A stretch of 64,000 nucleotides of DNA from an uncultured bacterium (lineage in GTDB: Bacteria; Chloroflexota; Anaerolineae; J036; Brachytrichaceae), in NCBI GenBank assembly GCA_903921365.1, contig CAIXPS010000029.1, positions 55,400 to 119,399 of the forward strand, in the 5' to 3' direction. Made by a program: the position numbers and the translations under genes. Of this stretch, positions 34,295 to 42,637 are shown one piece after another (position 1 is the stretch's first letter; every line of letters begins with the position of its first letter). The notes under the pieces were generated by a model. It had not been told where the DNA came from and made no database searches. It saw only the letters and a program-made list of their open reading frames with translations.

Positions 34295-34819
34295 CTATCG
34301 AGCGCTCGCGAGGTATTCGTCAAGCTGATCGAAGGTTCCCTTGAAACCCATCTGTACGTTGGTCTTCGCATCTTCAAACGTCTTGCGCTCTTCCGCCGTC
34401 GCATTGTGTGGGCCGCCACGCAGGATAAGCGTCGTCTTACCATCGTGTTCGGTGAGCGTTAACGTATTCATGACTTCCAGAGGCCATGCGGCGCTCATAG
34501 GGTGCCGGGTGATATTGCCCGCCGCGTCCGAAAAGGAACTGATGAGGACGATACGCTCTGGCGCGACAACCTCGACATAGACGAACTTGCCCCACATCTC
34601 CTGACCGTTAGCGGTGCGCATGCCGTAATGAAAGACGCCGCCGGGACGGAGATCCAGGCCGGCAACCATGAGCTTAAAACCTTTCGGCCCCCACCAGAGC
34701 GCGAGGCGATCGGGTTCCGTCCATGCCTTCCACACCAGGTCGCGCGGCGCATCGAATACGCGCGTGATAACGAGCTGACGATCCATAACGTCCACATCCG
34801 GTTTATTTGTCTCAGTCAT
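34295..34819 (-). CDS. SRPBCC / AHSA1-family protein
   Basis: A 174-residue helix-grip protein of the activator-of-Hsp90 homologue type. Motifs: VITRVFDAPRDLVWKAWTEP near residue 17, LALWWGPKGF, and the C-terminal MGFKGTFDQLDEYLA. It binds a hydrophobic ligand or acts as a stress-associated factor in relatives. It is encoded directly downstream of an ArsR-type regulator with an 8-base overlap, a very common pairing in bacteria, and transcribed from the leaderless promoter at 35163-35190. The ligand is unknown. Confidence 0.9.
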   Translation of the reverse strand: MTETNKPDVDVMDRQLVITRVFDAPRDLVWKAWTEPDRLALWWGPKGFKLMVAGLDLRPGGVFHYGMRTANGQEMWGKFVYVEVVAPERIVLISSFSDAAGNITRHPMSAAWPLEVMNTLTLTEHDGKTTLILRGGPHNATAEERKTFEDAKTNVQMGFKGTFDQLDEYLASAR

Positions 34820-35156
34820 TCTTTTTCTCCTTAGATTGAATCTGCTTCAGGTATTCATCCAGCCGATCAAAGCTCTCTTCCCAGAAATGCTCGAACGTCA
34901 TCGTCCAATCGTGAATGGGCTTGAGGCCTTCGCCGTTCAACCGATACAACCGCTGCTGTCCAGAACCGCGCACACTGACCAGGTCAACTTCTTTCAAAAC
35001 CCGCAGGTGTTTGGAAGCCTGCGGCTGCCTGATGCCGAGTGCCGCAGCCACATCATTCACTGACCGCTCACCATGGGAAAGCAGGTCGATAATCTGGCGT
35101 CGCTGCGCTTCTGCTATCGCATTGAAGACATCTGAGGTGGTTGCTGAGCGCGCCAT
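34812..35156 (-). CDS. ArsR-family winged-helix transcriptional regulator
   Basis: A 114-residue regulator. The winged-helix core (residues 5-85) has VFNAIAEAQRRQIIDLLSHG, SVNDVAAALGIRQPQASKHL and LRVLKEVDLVSVRGSGQQRL. The metal-binding Cys pairs of ArsR/SmtB are absent, as usual for the subgroup paired with SRPBCC proteins, so the signal is not a metal ion bound in that way. Residues 90-114 (FDRLDEYLKQIQSKEKKND) mimic the C-terminal SRPBCC helix. It overlaps the SRPBCC gene by 8 bases. The promoter immediately upstream contains an inverted repeat, so self-regulation is likely. Confidence 0.93.
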   Translation of the reverse strand: MARSATTSDVFNAIAEAQRRQIIDLLSHGERSVNDVAAALGIRQPQASKHLRVLKEVDLVSVRGSGQQRLYRLNGEGLKPIHDWTMTFEHFWEESFDRLDEYLKQIQSKEKKND

Positions 35157-35162
35157 GACGCT

Positions 35163-35190
35163 ATTATATTCCTATATAAGAATATGTCAA
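35163..35190 (-). promoter_or_regulatory. consensus leaderless promoter with operator-like inverted repeat
   Basis: On the minus strand TTGACA (35190-35185) and TATAAT (35168-35163) are both perfect consensus, spaced 16 bases. The -10 ends 6 bases before the ArsR ATG (35156), so transcription should begin at the start codon. Between and over the hexamers ATATTC (35166-35171) and GAATAT (35180-35185) form an inverted repeat suited to a dimeric ArsR repressor. Confidence 0.8.
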
Positions 35191-35307
35191 CGGGGTAAAG
35201 GGCTTTCTGGCGTTATGAAAACCGGGCGGCGTATTCTGTCCACCGCCAACGCAAAAACGAGCCACAGGTACAATAACAGAAAACAATAACAATAATCTGG
35301 AGTGACA

Positions 35308-36765
35308 ATGAATCTACCTAAGATAATTCAAGGCGGCATGGGCGTTGCCATATCCGATTGGAGGCTGGCAAAAGCGGTTTCACAATTGGGCCAATTGGGC
35401 GTCGTGACGGGGACGGGCGTGAACCGTGTAATGCCCAGTCGCCTGATGGACGGCGATCTGGGCGGGCATGTGCGTCGCGCCCTGGCGGGTTTTGTGCTAC
35501 CCGAACCGGTGCAGAGCATCATTGACCGTTACTACACCCCCGGCGGCAAGTCGCCGGACGCGCCTTATAAAACGCCTGCGGCTTACAGCATTAACCCGCC
35601 CAAATTCCTCGATCAACTCACGTCTATTGGCAATTTCGTCGAGGTTTTTCTGGCGAAAGAAGGGCATGCGGGCGTCGTCGGCATCAACCTGCTGGAAAAG
35701 TTGCAGATGCCCAGTCTGGCTTCGCTCTATGGCGCGATGCTGGCCGGGGTGGATGTGGTGCTCATGGGCGCCGGCATTCCCACGCAGGTTCCTGGAATCC
35801 TGGACAAGCTGGCCAATCATGAACCGGTCACATACCGCGTTGACGTGCATGGCACAGTCCCGGAGGATGACTTTCGCATCCACTTTGATCCGGAAGCCAT
35901 TTTCCCCGGCATCGCCAAACTCGTTGGAAAACTCAAACGCCCCATGTTTTTGCCCATCATCTCCTCGGTCGTGCTGGCAAAAGCCCTGCTCAAGCGCAGC
36001 GAGGGACAGGTGGATGGTTTCGTCATCGAAGGCCCGACCGCCGGAGGCCACAATGCCCCGCCGCGCGGCGCGGTGAGCTTGAACGAGAAGGGCGAGCCAA
36101 TCTACGGCGACAAAGACGTCGTGGATCTGGAGCAGATGAAAAAGCTGGGGTTGCCATTCTGGCTGGCTGGCGGCTATGGCACGCCTCAACGGGTGCAGGC
36201 GGCGTTGGCAGCCGGCGCCGCAGGCGTCCAGGTGGGCACCGCCTTTTCCCTGTGCGACGAATCCGGTATGGAGCCTGAACTAAAGAAACGCGTGCTCCGC
36301 AAGGTGCTTGATGAAGAAGCAGTGGTGTTCACCAGCCCCGTCGTTTCACCGACCGGCTTTCCCTTCAAGGTCGCTCAGTTGGAAGGCACGCTTTCGGACG
36401 CGGAGGAATATGAGGCGCGCGAGCGGATTTGCGATCTCGGTTTCCTGCGCACGGTATTTAAGAAAGAAGATGGCTCCCTCGGTTATCGCTGCCCGGCCGA
36501 ACCCGTAGACGCCTTCGTGGCAAAAGGCGGCAACGTCGAGGACACTGTTGGCCGCGCTTGCCTGTGCAACACGCTGCTCGCCTCGGCCGGTTTCCCACAA
36601 CGCCGCAAGGACGGCTATGTGGAACTGCCGATGGTTACCTCCGGCGATGACCTTGTGATGGCAGGCCAGTTCCTGAAGGCGGGTAAAACCAGTTATTCCG
36701 CCGCTGATGTCATCTCGTACCTGCTCGGCCCGTCCTGGCGACCAAGCCTGTTGCCCAGCGTGTAG
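35308..36765 (+). CDS. nitronate monooxygenase-like FMN-dependent oxidoreductase
   Basis: A 485-residue TIM-barrel flavoprotein. Features: IIQGGMGVAISDWRLAKAVS at residue 7; DVVLMGAGIPTQVPGIL; VIEGPTAGGHNAPP with the family GGH motif; LPFWLAGGYGTPQRVQAAL and AGAAGVQVGTAFSLCDES at the phosphate-binding end. The barrel is typical of 2-nitropropane dioxygenase / PfaD-like proteins, and the extra C-terminal third (PAEPVDAFVAKGG, CLCNTLLASAGFPQRR) matches the long bacterial subgroup. It may detoxify nitronates or reduce an enoyl group. CTGGAG lies 8 bases before the ATG; an in-frame GTG is 6 bases further upstream. Confidence 0.87.
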   Translation: MNLPKIIQGGMGVAISDWRLAKAVSQLGQLGVVTGTGVNRVMPSRLMDGDLGGHVRRALAGFVLPEPVQSIIDRYYTPGGKSPDAPYKTPAAYSINPPKFLDQLTSIGNFVEVFLAKEGHAGVVGINLLEKLQMPSLASLYGAMLAGVDVVLMGAGIPTQVPGILDKLANHEPVTYRVDVHGTVPEDDFRIHFDPEAIFPGIAKLVGKLKRPMFLPIISSVVLAKALLKRSEGQVDGFVIEGPTAGGHNAPPRGAVSLNEKGEPIYGDKDVVDLEQMKKLGLPFWLAGGYGTPQRVQAALAAGAAGVQVGTAFSLCDESGMEPELKKRVLRKVLDEEAVVFTSPVVSPTGFPFKVAQLEGTLSDAEEYEARERICDLGFLRTVFKKEDGSLGYRCPAEPVDAFVAKGGNVEDTVGRACLCNTLLASAGFPQRRKDGYVELPMVTSGDDLVMAGQFLKAGKTSYSAADVISYLLGPSWRPSLLPSV

Positions 36766-36773
36766 TATTCGCC

Positions 36774-36843
36774 GCCCGTGTATAGGAGCAACCGCGCATA
36801 GAGCGCAGAGGGTAACAGCGAGCGTTACCCCTATGACACGGGC
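36774..36843. terminator. nested hairpins between convergent genes
   Basis: An outer imperfect stem GCCCGTGTATAGG (36774-36786) / CCTATGACACGGGC (36830-36843) encloses a perfect inner stem GGGTAAC (36810-36816) / GTTACCC (36824-36830). It lies between the stops of the plus-strand 35308 gene and the minus-strand GH36 gene and includes the latter's stop codon. A bidirectional terminator is likely. Confidence 0.55.
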
Positions 36844-38765
36844 GCGTAGCGGATCAACGCCGACCCCGGCTGCGACGTGATCTCGACTGCCAACTCGCTC
36901 CCGCTCAGGACCCGGTCGGGGCCTCCGTCAAGGTCGGTGCACAGGTAACTTGCCGCGGGGTCAAGCCCGTGCAGGCGCAACACCCGCCGGTTGGTCGCGC
37001 ACTGCGACCGGCGAAACGCCTGCACGAAGCCTTCGCCGGTCTCCGGGCGGTGGAACTGCCACGCGATCCACGCGTCCTCATCCAGCGAATACGGTGTGAG
37101 CGGGTAGTAATCGGCCAGCATCAGGTCGGCCACCTGTTGGAATTGATCGATCAGTTTCCGGTATAGATCCCAATCCAGATTCGCCTTCCGCGCGTCCCAG
37201 CAGATGCCAAGTGACGGGCTCATGTGACTGCGCGCGTAGTAGACTTCATCGCTCGCAGCCTGGTAAACGCCGTGTCCGTAAAAGGGAATCCACTGCGAAA
37301 GCCCGTAGGTATGCCCTTGATTGCCGGCGGCGAAACCCGCATCCCCATTGAACGACTGGTAGTCGCTCCGCAGCAGAGGAACCGCCCGGCGCATCGTCTC
37401 CAGGTCGTTGCGCCGTCCACCCGACGCGCATGAGTCGATCAGCATCCCGGGATGGCGTCGTCTCAGTTCGTCCCAGTACGCCAGATAGCCCTGTATGTGC
37501 TGGTTCTCGCGCATCCCTTGCCGGTCAGCCGCCTCACCACTGCGCCAGTTGTCCAGCGGGTCCATGTTGAAATCCTGCCGATACAGGTCGATTCCTTGCT
37601 CGCTGATCAGCCGGTCGACGTGATCGGTCAGCCATGTCCGCGCGTCCGGGGTGCCGAGGTCAAGCAGCGTATCGCCCAACAGCCACTCAGGGTGGTTCTG
37701 ATGCAACCAACTCCCGGCGGTCACCCGCTCCGGCTCGAACCACAGAATCAATTGCATCCCATGCGCATGCGCCAGGTCGCTCACGGCTTTGATCCCATTT
37801 GGGAAGCGTGAGGCATCGATCTCCCACGTGCCGATCTGCGGCCACTCGTCGCAGACGTACCACCCCGCATCCATCCACCAATGCGTCAGCGGTATCCGCT
37901 CACGCACATAGGCTTCCATGAACTGCCGTTCACTCGCCTCGCTGACCTTCAGCCCGGGGAAGAAGCCGCCGTCACACATGATCAGCATAGGCGCCAGGGG
38001 CTTTCCAGCAGGTTTCGGCAGGTTGTGCTGTAACATCCAGCGCCGCCACAGGTTATGCGCACCCGCCACATCGTCGCCCTCCCAGAACAGCAACGCGATC
38101 AGCGGTGTGCGAATGGTCTCGCCCGGTTTGAGCGCTATCCGCGTCACTTCCTGTCCCGCGACAACGCGCACGCGCGCCACATCGGTATCCACGTCGGCGT
38201 CGCAACTAAACGACGCAGCCCACTGCCCCGGCCATCCAACAGCGACAAAAACGCCGCCGCCGGAGGTCTGCAGGTTGAAGTACGGAAACGCCCCATTGCT
38301 GGCGCGCCCGCCATTCGGTGCGAACCGCGCCACACTTGTAGCGGCGCCCCTTGCGGGCGCCAGGACATCGGCAAAGGGTTGGTAGCTGTCAGGACGGTTG
38401 TCGTCGCCGCGATTGTGGTGCAGGGTGTATTGGCCGTCGCCATCCGAGAACCCGGCATCCAGACCCTGTATCCCCTCCAGGATCGGCGCATTCACAATGC
38501 CTGTGTTCGTGAAATACACCGTCCACTCGATCACGGGGAAGTCGGCGTAGTCGACAGCGACGCAGCAGACCTGTAGCCCTGTCTGCGGATCGGTCCACGT
38601 AATCGTCTGTTGCGCGCGCATCGAGTCGAGCACGGTCGTGACCCTCTGCCTCGGCCATGCGGCCAGCAGGTCGCTCGATGGTCGTCCCCCATATGAAAAC
38701 GCGAACGGCCACTCTGAGTCATTGTCAAACAGATGCGCGCCGACCCACTGCTCTTTTGTGCTCAT
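36831..38765 (-). CDS. GH36 alpha-galactosidase
   Basis: A 644-residue enzyme that releases terminal alpha-galactosyl residues. The order is standard: an N-terminal beta-supersandwich (about 1-260), a (beta/alpha)8 barrel with WWMDAGWYVCDEW, LILWFEPERVTAGS and the nucleophile Asp in LYRQDFNMDPL (about residue 397), then the acid/base Asp in LIDSCASGGRRND (about residue 443), and a C-terminal beta domain. No signal peptide, so it acts on imported oligosaccharides. The start at 38765 (MSTKEQWVGAHLF) was chosen over the Arg-rich extension upstream. It is the last gene of a minus-strand run with the GH99-like and SDR genes, 37 bases apart, suggesting a small glycan-degradation operon. Confidence 0.92.
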   Translation of the reverse strand: MSTKEQWVGAHLFDNDSEWPFAFSYGGRPSSDLLAAWPRQRVTTVLDSMRAQQTITWTDPQTGLQVCCVAVDYADFPVIEWTVYFTNTGIVNAPILEGIQGLDAGFSDGDGQYTLHHNRGDDNRPDSYQPFADVLAPARGAATSVARFAPNGGRASNGAFPYFNLQTSGGGVFVAVGWPGQWAASFSCDADVDTDVARVRVVAGQEVTRIALKPGETIRTPLIALLFWEGDDVAGAHNLWRRWMLQHNLPKPAGKPLAPMLIMCDGGFFPGLKVSEASERQFMEAYVRERIPLTHWWMDAGWYVCDEWPQIGTWEIDASRFPNGIKAVSDLAHAHGMQLILWFEPERVTAGSWLHQNHPEWLLGDTLLDLGTPDARTWLTDHVDRLISEQGIDLYRQDFNMDPLDNWRSGEAADRQGMRENQHIQGYLAYWDELRRRHPGMLIDSCASGGRRNDLETMRRAVPLLRSDYQSFNGDAGFAAGNQGHTYGLSQWIPFYGHGVYQAASDEVYYARSHMSPSLGICWDARKANLDWDLYRKLIDQFQQVADLMLADYYPLTPYSLDEDAWIAWQFHRPETGEGFVQAFRRSQCATNRRVLRLHGLDPAASYLCTDLDGGPDRVLSGSELAVEITSQPGSALIRYAPVS

Positions 38766-38802
38766 ACCCGTTGTTCTCCGTTGCCGTTGTTCCGCCGAGC
38801 GC

Positions 38803-39924
38803 CTATGCTCCGAACACTTCGCGGATAGCCTCAAGATAGCCCATACCATTGACCGTATCCGGTTCGAGGTAGCTGCCCTCGGTCCACTCGTTCCAAGCGT
38901 TGATGCTCAAGATACGATTCGCGGGATCGCGATCGGCCATGAAGGCGTCTGCATCTCGCAGCGCTGTCTTGAACGCGGCCGGCGTGTTGTTGACCAGGCT
39001 CGGTGTATAAGGGTAGCCGTAGTTGCCATACGGCCCATCTTGATAGGTGCGCGGGCTGGAGTCCCAACCCATCGTCACATTGGGATAATACGGCACGCTG
39101 AACTGTGCCCTCATCTCCGCCCAGTTCCGTCTGGCGCCCTGCAACACGGGCGCATAGTCGGTCGTCGGGAAGTCGGGCATCTGGACATGGTGAATCCACA
39201 CATACGACGAAACACTGTCAACGCCGATGGCCGCCACAAGCTGCGCCGGGTTGGTGATCGTTTTTTCGCCGGGGAGGATTTGCAGTCCCCATACCACTGT
39301 GTTGAAATGCAGGTCGGGGAACCCGGCGGCCTTCGTCTTCGCGCGGAAGCTGGCGATGGCGCGTTGAGTCTGCGCAATGCCGCCAAAGCCATCGATCAAC
39401 CGGTACAGCTCGTAAATCGAGAAGTAGGGACAGCCATTGATCTTCCAGTACGATGGATGCGTGAAGTACTTCGCCACGATCATATCGGTTGCGCGCTCCC
39501 AAGTATCCAGGGTGATCGCGCCGGGGTAGAGCAGCGGTGGCGCGACGTCGTGGCGGGCGGGATGAATGTTCACCCAGTCGTGATTGGCCCACATCAGGGC
39601 GAATTTCAATCGCGCGTTGTTGGCTGCGCCCAGGTACCCCTCATCAATCGTTCGACTCAGGAACGAGGCGTCGTTGTAGTAGTACCAATCGAAGATAAAC
39701 GCCCCGATGCCATGATCGGCCGCGGCGTCGATCTTGCGCGCGAACACTTTTGGATCGGCTTCGTCCTCATAACCCCACAGCGGCGCCTTGGGTTGCTGAT
39801 GTCCCGCATAACGCGGCCGGGCCGCTTTGACCAGTTCCCATTCAGTCCAGCCCTTGCTGTGGGCGCGCTCGTTACGCGCATCGACGTGATAGTTGCCGAA
39901 ATAGTAGACGGCGACAGTAGTCAT
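38803..39924 (-). CDS. GH99-like / WbsX-type glycan-active protein
   Basis: A 373-residue cytoplasmic-looking protein matching the WbsX / GH99-like fold. It opens TVAVYYFGNYHVDARNERAH with a KGWTEWELVKAARPRY block. GIGAFIFDWYYYNDASFLSR, LKFALMWANHDW and, near the C-terminus, ILSINAWNEWTEGSYLEPD are hallmark motifs. GH99 enzymes act on internal mannose linkages (endo-alpha-mannosidase or mannanase); WbsX-like members occur in polysaccharide clusters. Acidic residues in FDWYYY and NEWTEG are candidate catalytic groups. It lies between a GH36 alpha-galactosidase and an SDR gene, so it probably works on the same glycan. Substrate not established. Confidence 0.83.
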   Translation of the reverse strand: MTTVAVYYFGNYHVDARNERAHSKGWTEWELVKAARPRYAGHQQPKAPLWGYEDEADPKVFARKIDAAADHGIGAFIFDWYYYNDASFLSRTIDEGYLGAANNARLKFALMWANHDWVNIHPARHDVAPPLLYPGAITLDTWERATDMIVAKYFTHPSYWKINGCPYFSIYELYRLIDGFGGIAQTQRAIASFRAKTKAAGFPDLHFNTVVWGLQILPGEKTITNPAQLVAAIGVDSVSSYVWIHHVQMPDFPTTDYAPVLQGARRNWAEMRAQFSVPYYPNVTMGWDSSPRTYQDGPYGNYGYPYTPSLVNNTPAAFKTALRDADAFMADRDPANRILSINAWNEWTEGSYLEPDTVNGMGYLEAIREVFGA

Positions 39925-39962
39925 GTTGCACGCATCTCCTTCAATGTCAATGTCCCCGGCGA

Positions 39963-40709
39963 TCAGTACGTCGCCCGCCCACCGCTGATGTCAAAGACAG
40001 CGCCGGTGGAGAAGGAACACTCTGGTGAGGCCAGCCAGGCGACGAGTGCGGCGACCTCTTCCGGTTGTCCCATCCGTCCCATCGGGATCTTTGCGATCAA
40101 GGCCGCGCGTTGTTCAGTCCCGACCGAGTTCGCCATATCGGTCTGGATCAAACTCGGCGTCACGCAGTTGACATAGATGCCCTGCGTGAGCACCTCTTTG
40201 GCCAACGCCTTGGTAAAAGCGATCACGCCGGCCTTGGATGCCGAATAGGCGGGCATGTTCGGGTTGCCTTCCTTGCCCGAGATCGAGGCGATGTTGACGA
40301 TGCGCCCCGTTCGGCGCTCAAGCATGTGCGGAAGCACGGCCTTGCTGCAGTAGAACGTGCCGTCGAGATTCGTGGCCAGCACGCGGCGCCACTCGTCTTC
40401 GGCGTAGGTCACGACGGGTCCCGAAACACCCACGACGCCGGCATTGTTCACCAGCACATCGACCTGTCCGTGGCGCTCGATGACCGACGCTACCATCTGG
40501 CGCGCGCTCGCCGCATCCGTCACATCGACGTGCACGGCGAACACGTGATCGGCCGCGATCCAGGCAATCTGTTCACACGTAGAACGCGCGCTTGCTTCGT
40601 TCATATCAGCTATCGCAACAATGAAGCCGTCATGCATCAGGCGCTCGGCAATCGCTCTTCCGATCCCGCGCGCCGCGCCCGTCACAATTGCCACCTTCGG
40701 CTTAACCAT
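39963..40709 (-). CDS. short-chain dehydrogenase/reductase (SDR)
   Basis: A 248-residue NAD(P)-dependent classical SDR. TGAARGIGRAIAERL (cofactor glycine motif) is at residues 9-23, DMNEAS at the cofactor-selectivity position, and NNAGVVGVSG. The catalytic Ser is in IVNIASISG and the catalytic pair in YSASKAG. The sequence is of the FabG / glucose-dehydrogenase-like type. Two consecutive ATG codons lie at 40712 and 40709; GAGGTG fits the second better. It may oxidise a sugar or ketone released by the adjacent glycoside hydrolases. Confidence 0.88.
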   Translation of the reverse strand: MVKPKVAIVTGAARGIGRAIAERLMHDGFIVAIADMNEASARSTCEQIAWIAADHVFAVHVDVTDAASARQMVASVIERHGQVDVLVNNAGVVGVSGPVVTYAEDEWRRVLATNLDGTFYCSKAVLPHMLERRTGRIVNIASISGKEGNPNMPAYSASKAGVIAFTKALAKEVLTQGIYVNCVTPSLIQTDMANSVGTEQRAALIAKIPMGRMGQPEEVAALVAWLASPECSFSTGAVFDISGGRATY

Positions 40710-40759
40710 CATTCACCTCGTTATTCCCGACATCCTTCGCAGTCATCGCTACGTCGCGC

Positions 40760-41083
40760 TCAGCTTTCCTGCGGCGTGTAATCAATCACCAGCAGTTCTT
40801 CGACGATGCCCAACTCGGTGAACCATTTCGCAAACTTGCGATGTTCCGGGTGAGGCAGGTAGGCGTCGCGCGCCTGGGCGTTGGCGAATGTCAACAGGAT
40901 CACGTGCGTCATGCCGCGATCCAGATTTTCCGGGCTGTTGTTCGCGCCATATTCAAACCCGACGATCCCGTCGATCTTTGTGGTCAAGTCGCGAAAAGCG
41001 GAGATGAACGCGTTGAATTGCGCTTGCGTAGCACTGGCTTTAGTTCGACAGATGAGCACATGCCTTACGATGTTATTTTCCAT
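40760..41083 (-). CDS. Dabb (stress-response dimeric alpha/beta barrel) protein
   Basis: A 107-residue single-domain protein beginning NNIVRHVLICRTKASATQAQ and containing DLTTKIDGIVGFEYGANNSPE and THVILLTFANAQARDAYLPH, followed by HRKFAKWFTELG. These are the family's HPEHxxF and strand motifs. Such proteins form dimeric ferredoxin-like barrels and bind small hydrophobic compounds or act in polyketide-like chemistry. It lies 50 bases upstream of the SDR gene on the same strand. The MFS remnant ends only 4 bases away. Confidence 0.85.
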   Translation of the reverse strand: MENNIVRHVLICRTKASATQAQFNAFISAFRDLTTKIDGIVGFEYGANNSPENLDRGMTHVILLTFANAQARDAYLPHPEHRKFAKWFTELGIVEELLVIDYTPQES

Positions 41084-41086
41084 GGC

Positions 41087-41326
41087 CTAATTAAACACTG
41101 AAACGACAGCAGGGCGAGCGCGCGTTGCGCGCCAGTAACCAAGCATGAGAGTCGCAGACCCGACTGCCAGAATGCCGCCAAGAAGGAACAGGCCGTTGAA
41201 CCCATTGGCAGCGATGAAGTAGCCGCCGGTAATGTTCATCCCAGCAATCGCCAGCGTGCTCCCCATCAAACTGATGGCCGAAATTGACGCGCGCCGGCGA
41301 ATCGGGTGGATTGGGTCATTCGAGCA
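41087..41326 (-). pseudogene. remnant of the C-terminus of an MFS transporter
   Basis: A 79-codon open stretch encodes IHPIRRRASISAISLMGSTL, NITGGYFIAANGFNGLFLL and LAVGSATLMLGYW, a typical final loop and last helices of a major facilitator drug/metabolite exporter. No start codon or the preceding ten helices remain. It runs into a TAA upstream and then into the end of an LLM oxidoreductase gene, so the 5' part was lost by deletion or replacement. Confidence 0.75.
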
Positions 41327-41354
41327 TTATGCCAGTTTTGGCATTATGCGCGAA

Positions 41355-42302
41355 CTACGTTCCCGCCAACCGTTCGACTACTGGGGCGAAGGCGTCTATC
41401 ATGTCGTCATTAATCACAATGTACGAGACGCCATACCGTTCACGGCGCATCTGCAGTCCCTCAACAATCTGATCCACATTGCCTACCAGCACCACGGGCG
41501 ATGTGAGCCATTGATCTGCGCCGGCGTCATCCAGTGACATGCCCCACTTCCGCGCGCTATTCTGCACGGCCAGGCGGCGATTCTCACTGATAGATGTGAT
41601 ATTCATGAGCATATTCAACTCAATCGCGCCCATACGGTCTCCTGCGGCGTCACGGATCCATTGCACTTTTTGATCGGTGGCTTCAGGCGTCGCCGTCGAC
41701 ATGTCCAACTGGCCCTCGCGCGTTGTCTTGATATTGATGCCAACGATATTGGCTTCCTGTGCAGCAAACGACAGAATATGCCGGCTGCCGCCGCCAATCA
41801 TGATGGGAGGGTGCGGTTTTTGGACCGGCTTGGGGCGCCCCTGCAGTTCGTTCACGCTGTAGTACGCGCCAGTGTAAGTAAATGGCTCATCCGCCCAGAA
41901 CCCTTTCACGATCTGCAATGCCTCCTGCATGCGGGCAACGCGCACGCCGGGCGGGTCAAACGCGACGCCCGACTGGGCATAATCGGAACGAAGCCAGCCG
42001 GTGCCCAGCCCCAGCTCAAAGCGCCCACCGGAGAGCAGGTCGATCGTCGCTGCTTCCTGAGCCATAAAAACAGGATTGCGGAAATCGTTGGCGAACATAT
42101 AGCTGCCGAGGCGCAATGTCGTCGTCGCATCCGCAGCGGCAACCAGGGCGGCAATAGGACCCATCGGCGCAATCAGATGATCACCGAGCAAGAGCGTGGA
42201 ATACCCCAGCGACTCCACTCTGCGCGCGGTGGTCACCCAAGCATCGCGCGTGTGAGCGCCGAATGTATTGACGCCGAACCTGAACGGTCGCGGTTGCTTC
42301 AT
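41355..42302 (-). CDS. LLM-class F420-dependent oxidoreductase
   Basis: A 315-residue luciferase-like TIM barrel. It starts RPFRFGVNTFGAHTRDAWVT. GGRFELGLGTGWLRSDYAQSG, the family's GLGxGW motif, is near residue 96. PHPPIMIGGGSRHILSFAAQEANIVG is near residue 167. F420H2-dependent relatives reduce or oxidise small organic molecules. It is a close paralogue of the gene at 42638, and a deleted third copy lies between them. F420 dependence is inferred from the subgroup and not shown directly. Confidence 0.88.
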   Translation of the reverse strand: MKQPRPFRFGVNTFGAHTRDAWVTTARRVESLGYSTLLLGDHLIAPMGPIAALVAAADATTTLRLGSYMFANDFRNPVFMAQEAATIDLLSGGRFELGLGTGWLRSDYAQSGVAFDPPGVRVARMQEALQIVKGFWADEPFTYTGAYYSVNELQGRPKPVQKPHPPIMIGGGSRHILSFAAQEANIVGINIKTTREGQLDMSTATPEATDQKVQWIRDAAGDRMGAIELNMLMNITSISENRRLAVQNSARKWGMSLDDAGADQWLTSPVVLVGNVDQIVEGLQMRRERYGVSYIVINDDMIDAFAPVVERLAGT

Positions 42303-42359
42303 TTCGTGTTCTCCTTCTTTTCAGCGGGAAAGTCATCTACTACTTGTTGGAATCGTATC

Positions 42360-42480
42360 CTATTTTCCCGCCAACCGTTCAACCACTGGGGCAAAGGCAT
42401 CTGCCACGCTATCATGCATCACGATGTATGAGATGCCGACAATGTGCGCCTCCCGCGCAGCGAGCGACAGAATACGCTGA
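42360..42480 (-). pseudogene. internally deleted LLM oxidoreductase remnant
   Basis: One reading frame encodes QRILSLAAREAHIVGI joined directly to SYIVMHDSVADAFAPVVERL and a stop. In the paralogue at 41355 these two segments are separated by more than 100 residues, so the remnant has lost the middle in frame and its N-terminal half entirely. The rest of the 42303-42637 gap holds the inverted repeat at 42575-42631 and no gene. Confidence 0.75.
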
Positions 42481-42574
42481 CACTCTCCCCGGCGTTGCAG
42501 GTGGACACCACGCGGAATTCATAACTAAGGAGGTCGAGGCTTCAGCCGGTTTTCGCCATCGCAAGGAAGACAGA

Positions 42575-42631
42575 AACCCTTCGGGTGTTGCTTGCGCGGG
42601 TCGCGGTACGCACGAAAACACCCGAAGGGTT
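42575..42631. repeat. inverted repeat element of the ACACCCGAA family, copy 1
   Basis: AACCCTTCGGGTGTT (42575-42589) and AACACCCGAAGGGTT (42617-42631) are perfect 15-base arms around a 27-base centre containing CTTGCG. A related element is at 61566-61616. It lies directly next to the stop codon of the 42638 gene and could act as a terminator. Confidence 0.7.
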
Positions 42632-42637
42632 GTGGAT

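Noticed and set aside
34117..34443. Arg-rich N-terminal extension of the large membrane protein
   Set aside because: It overlaps the SRPBCC gene on the same strand and has no protein-like composition; the start at 34116 gives a normal cytoplasmic N-terminus before the first helix.
38638..40176. 512-codon plus-strand ORF opposite the GH99-like gene
   Set aside because: Antisense shadow of the well-supported GH99-like and SDR genes; Arg- and His-rich with no domain.
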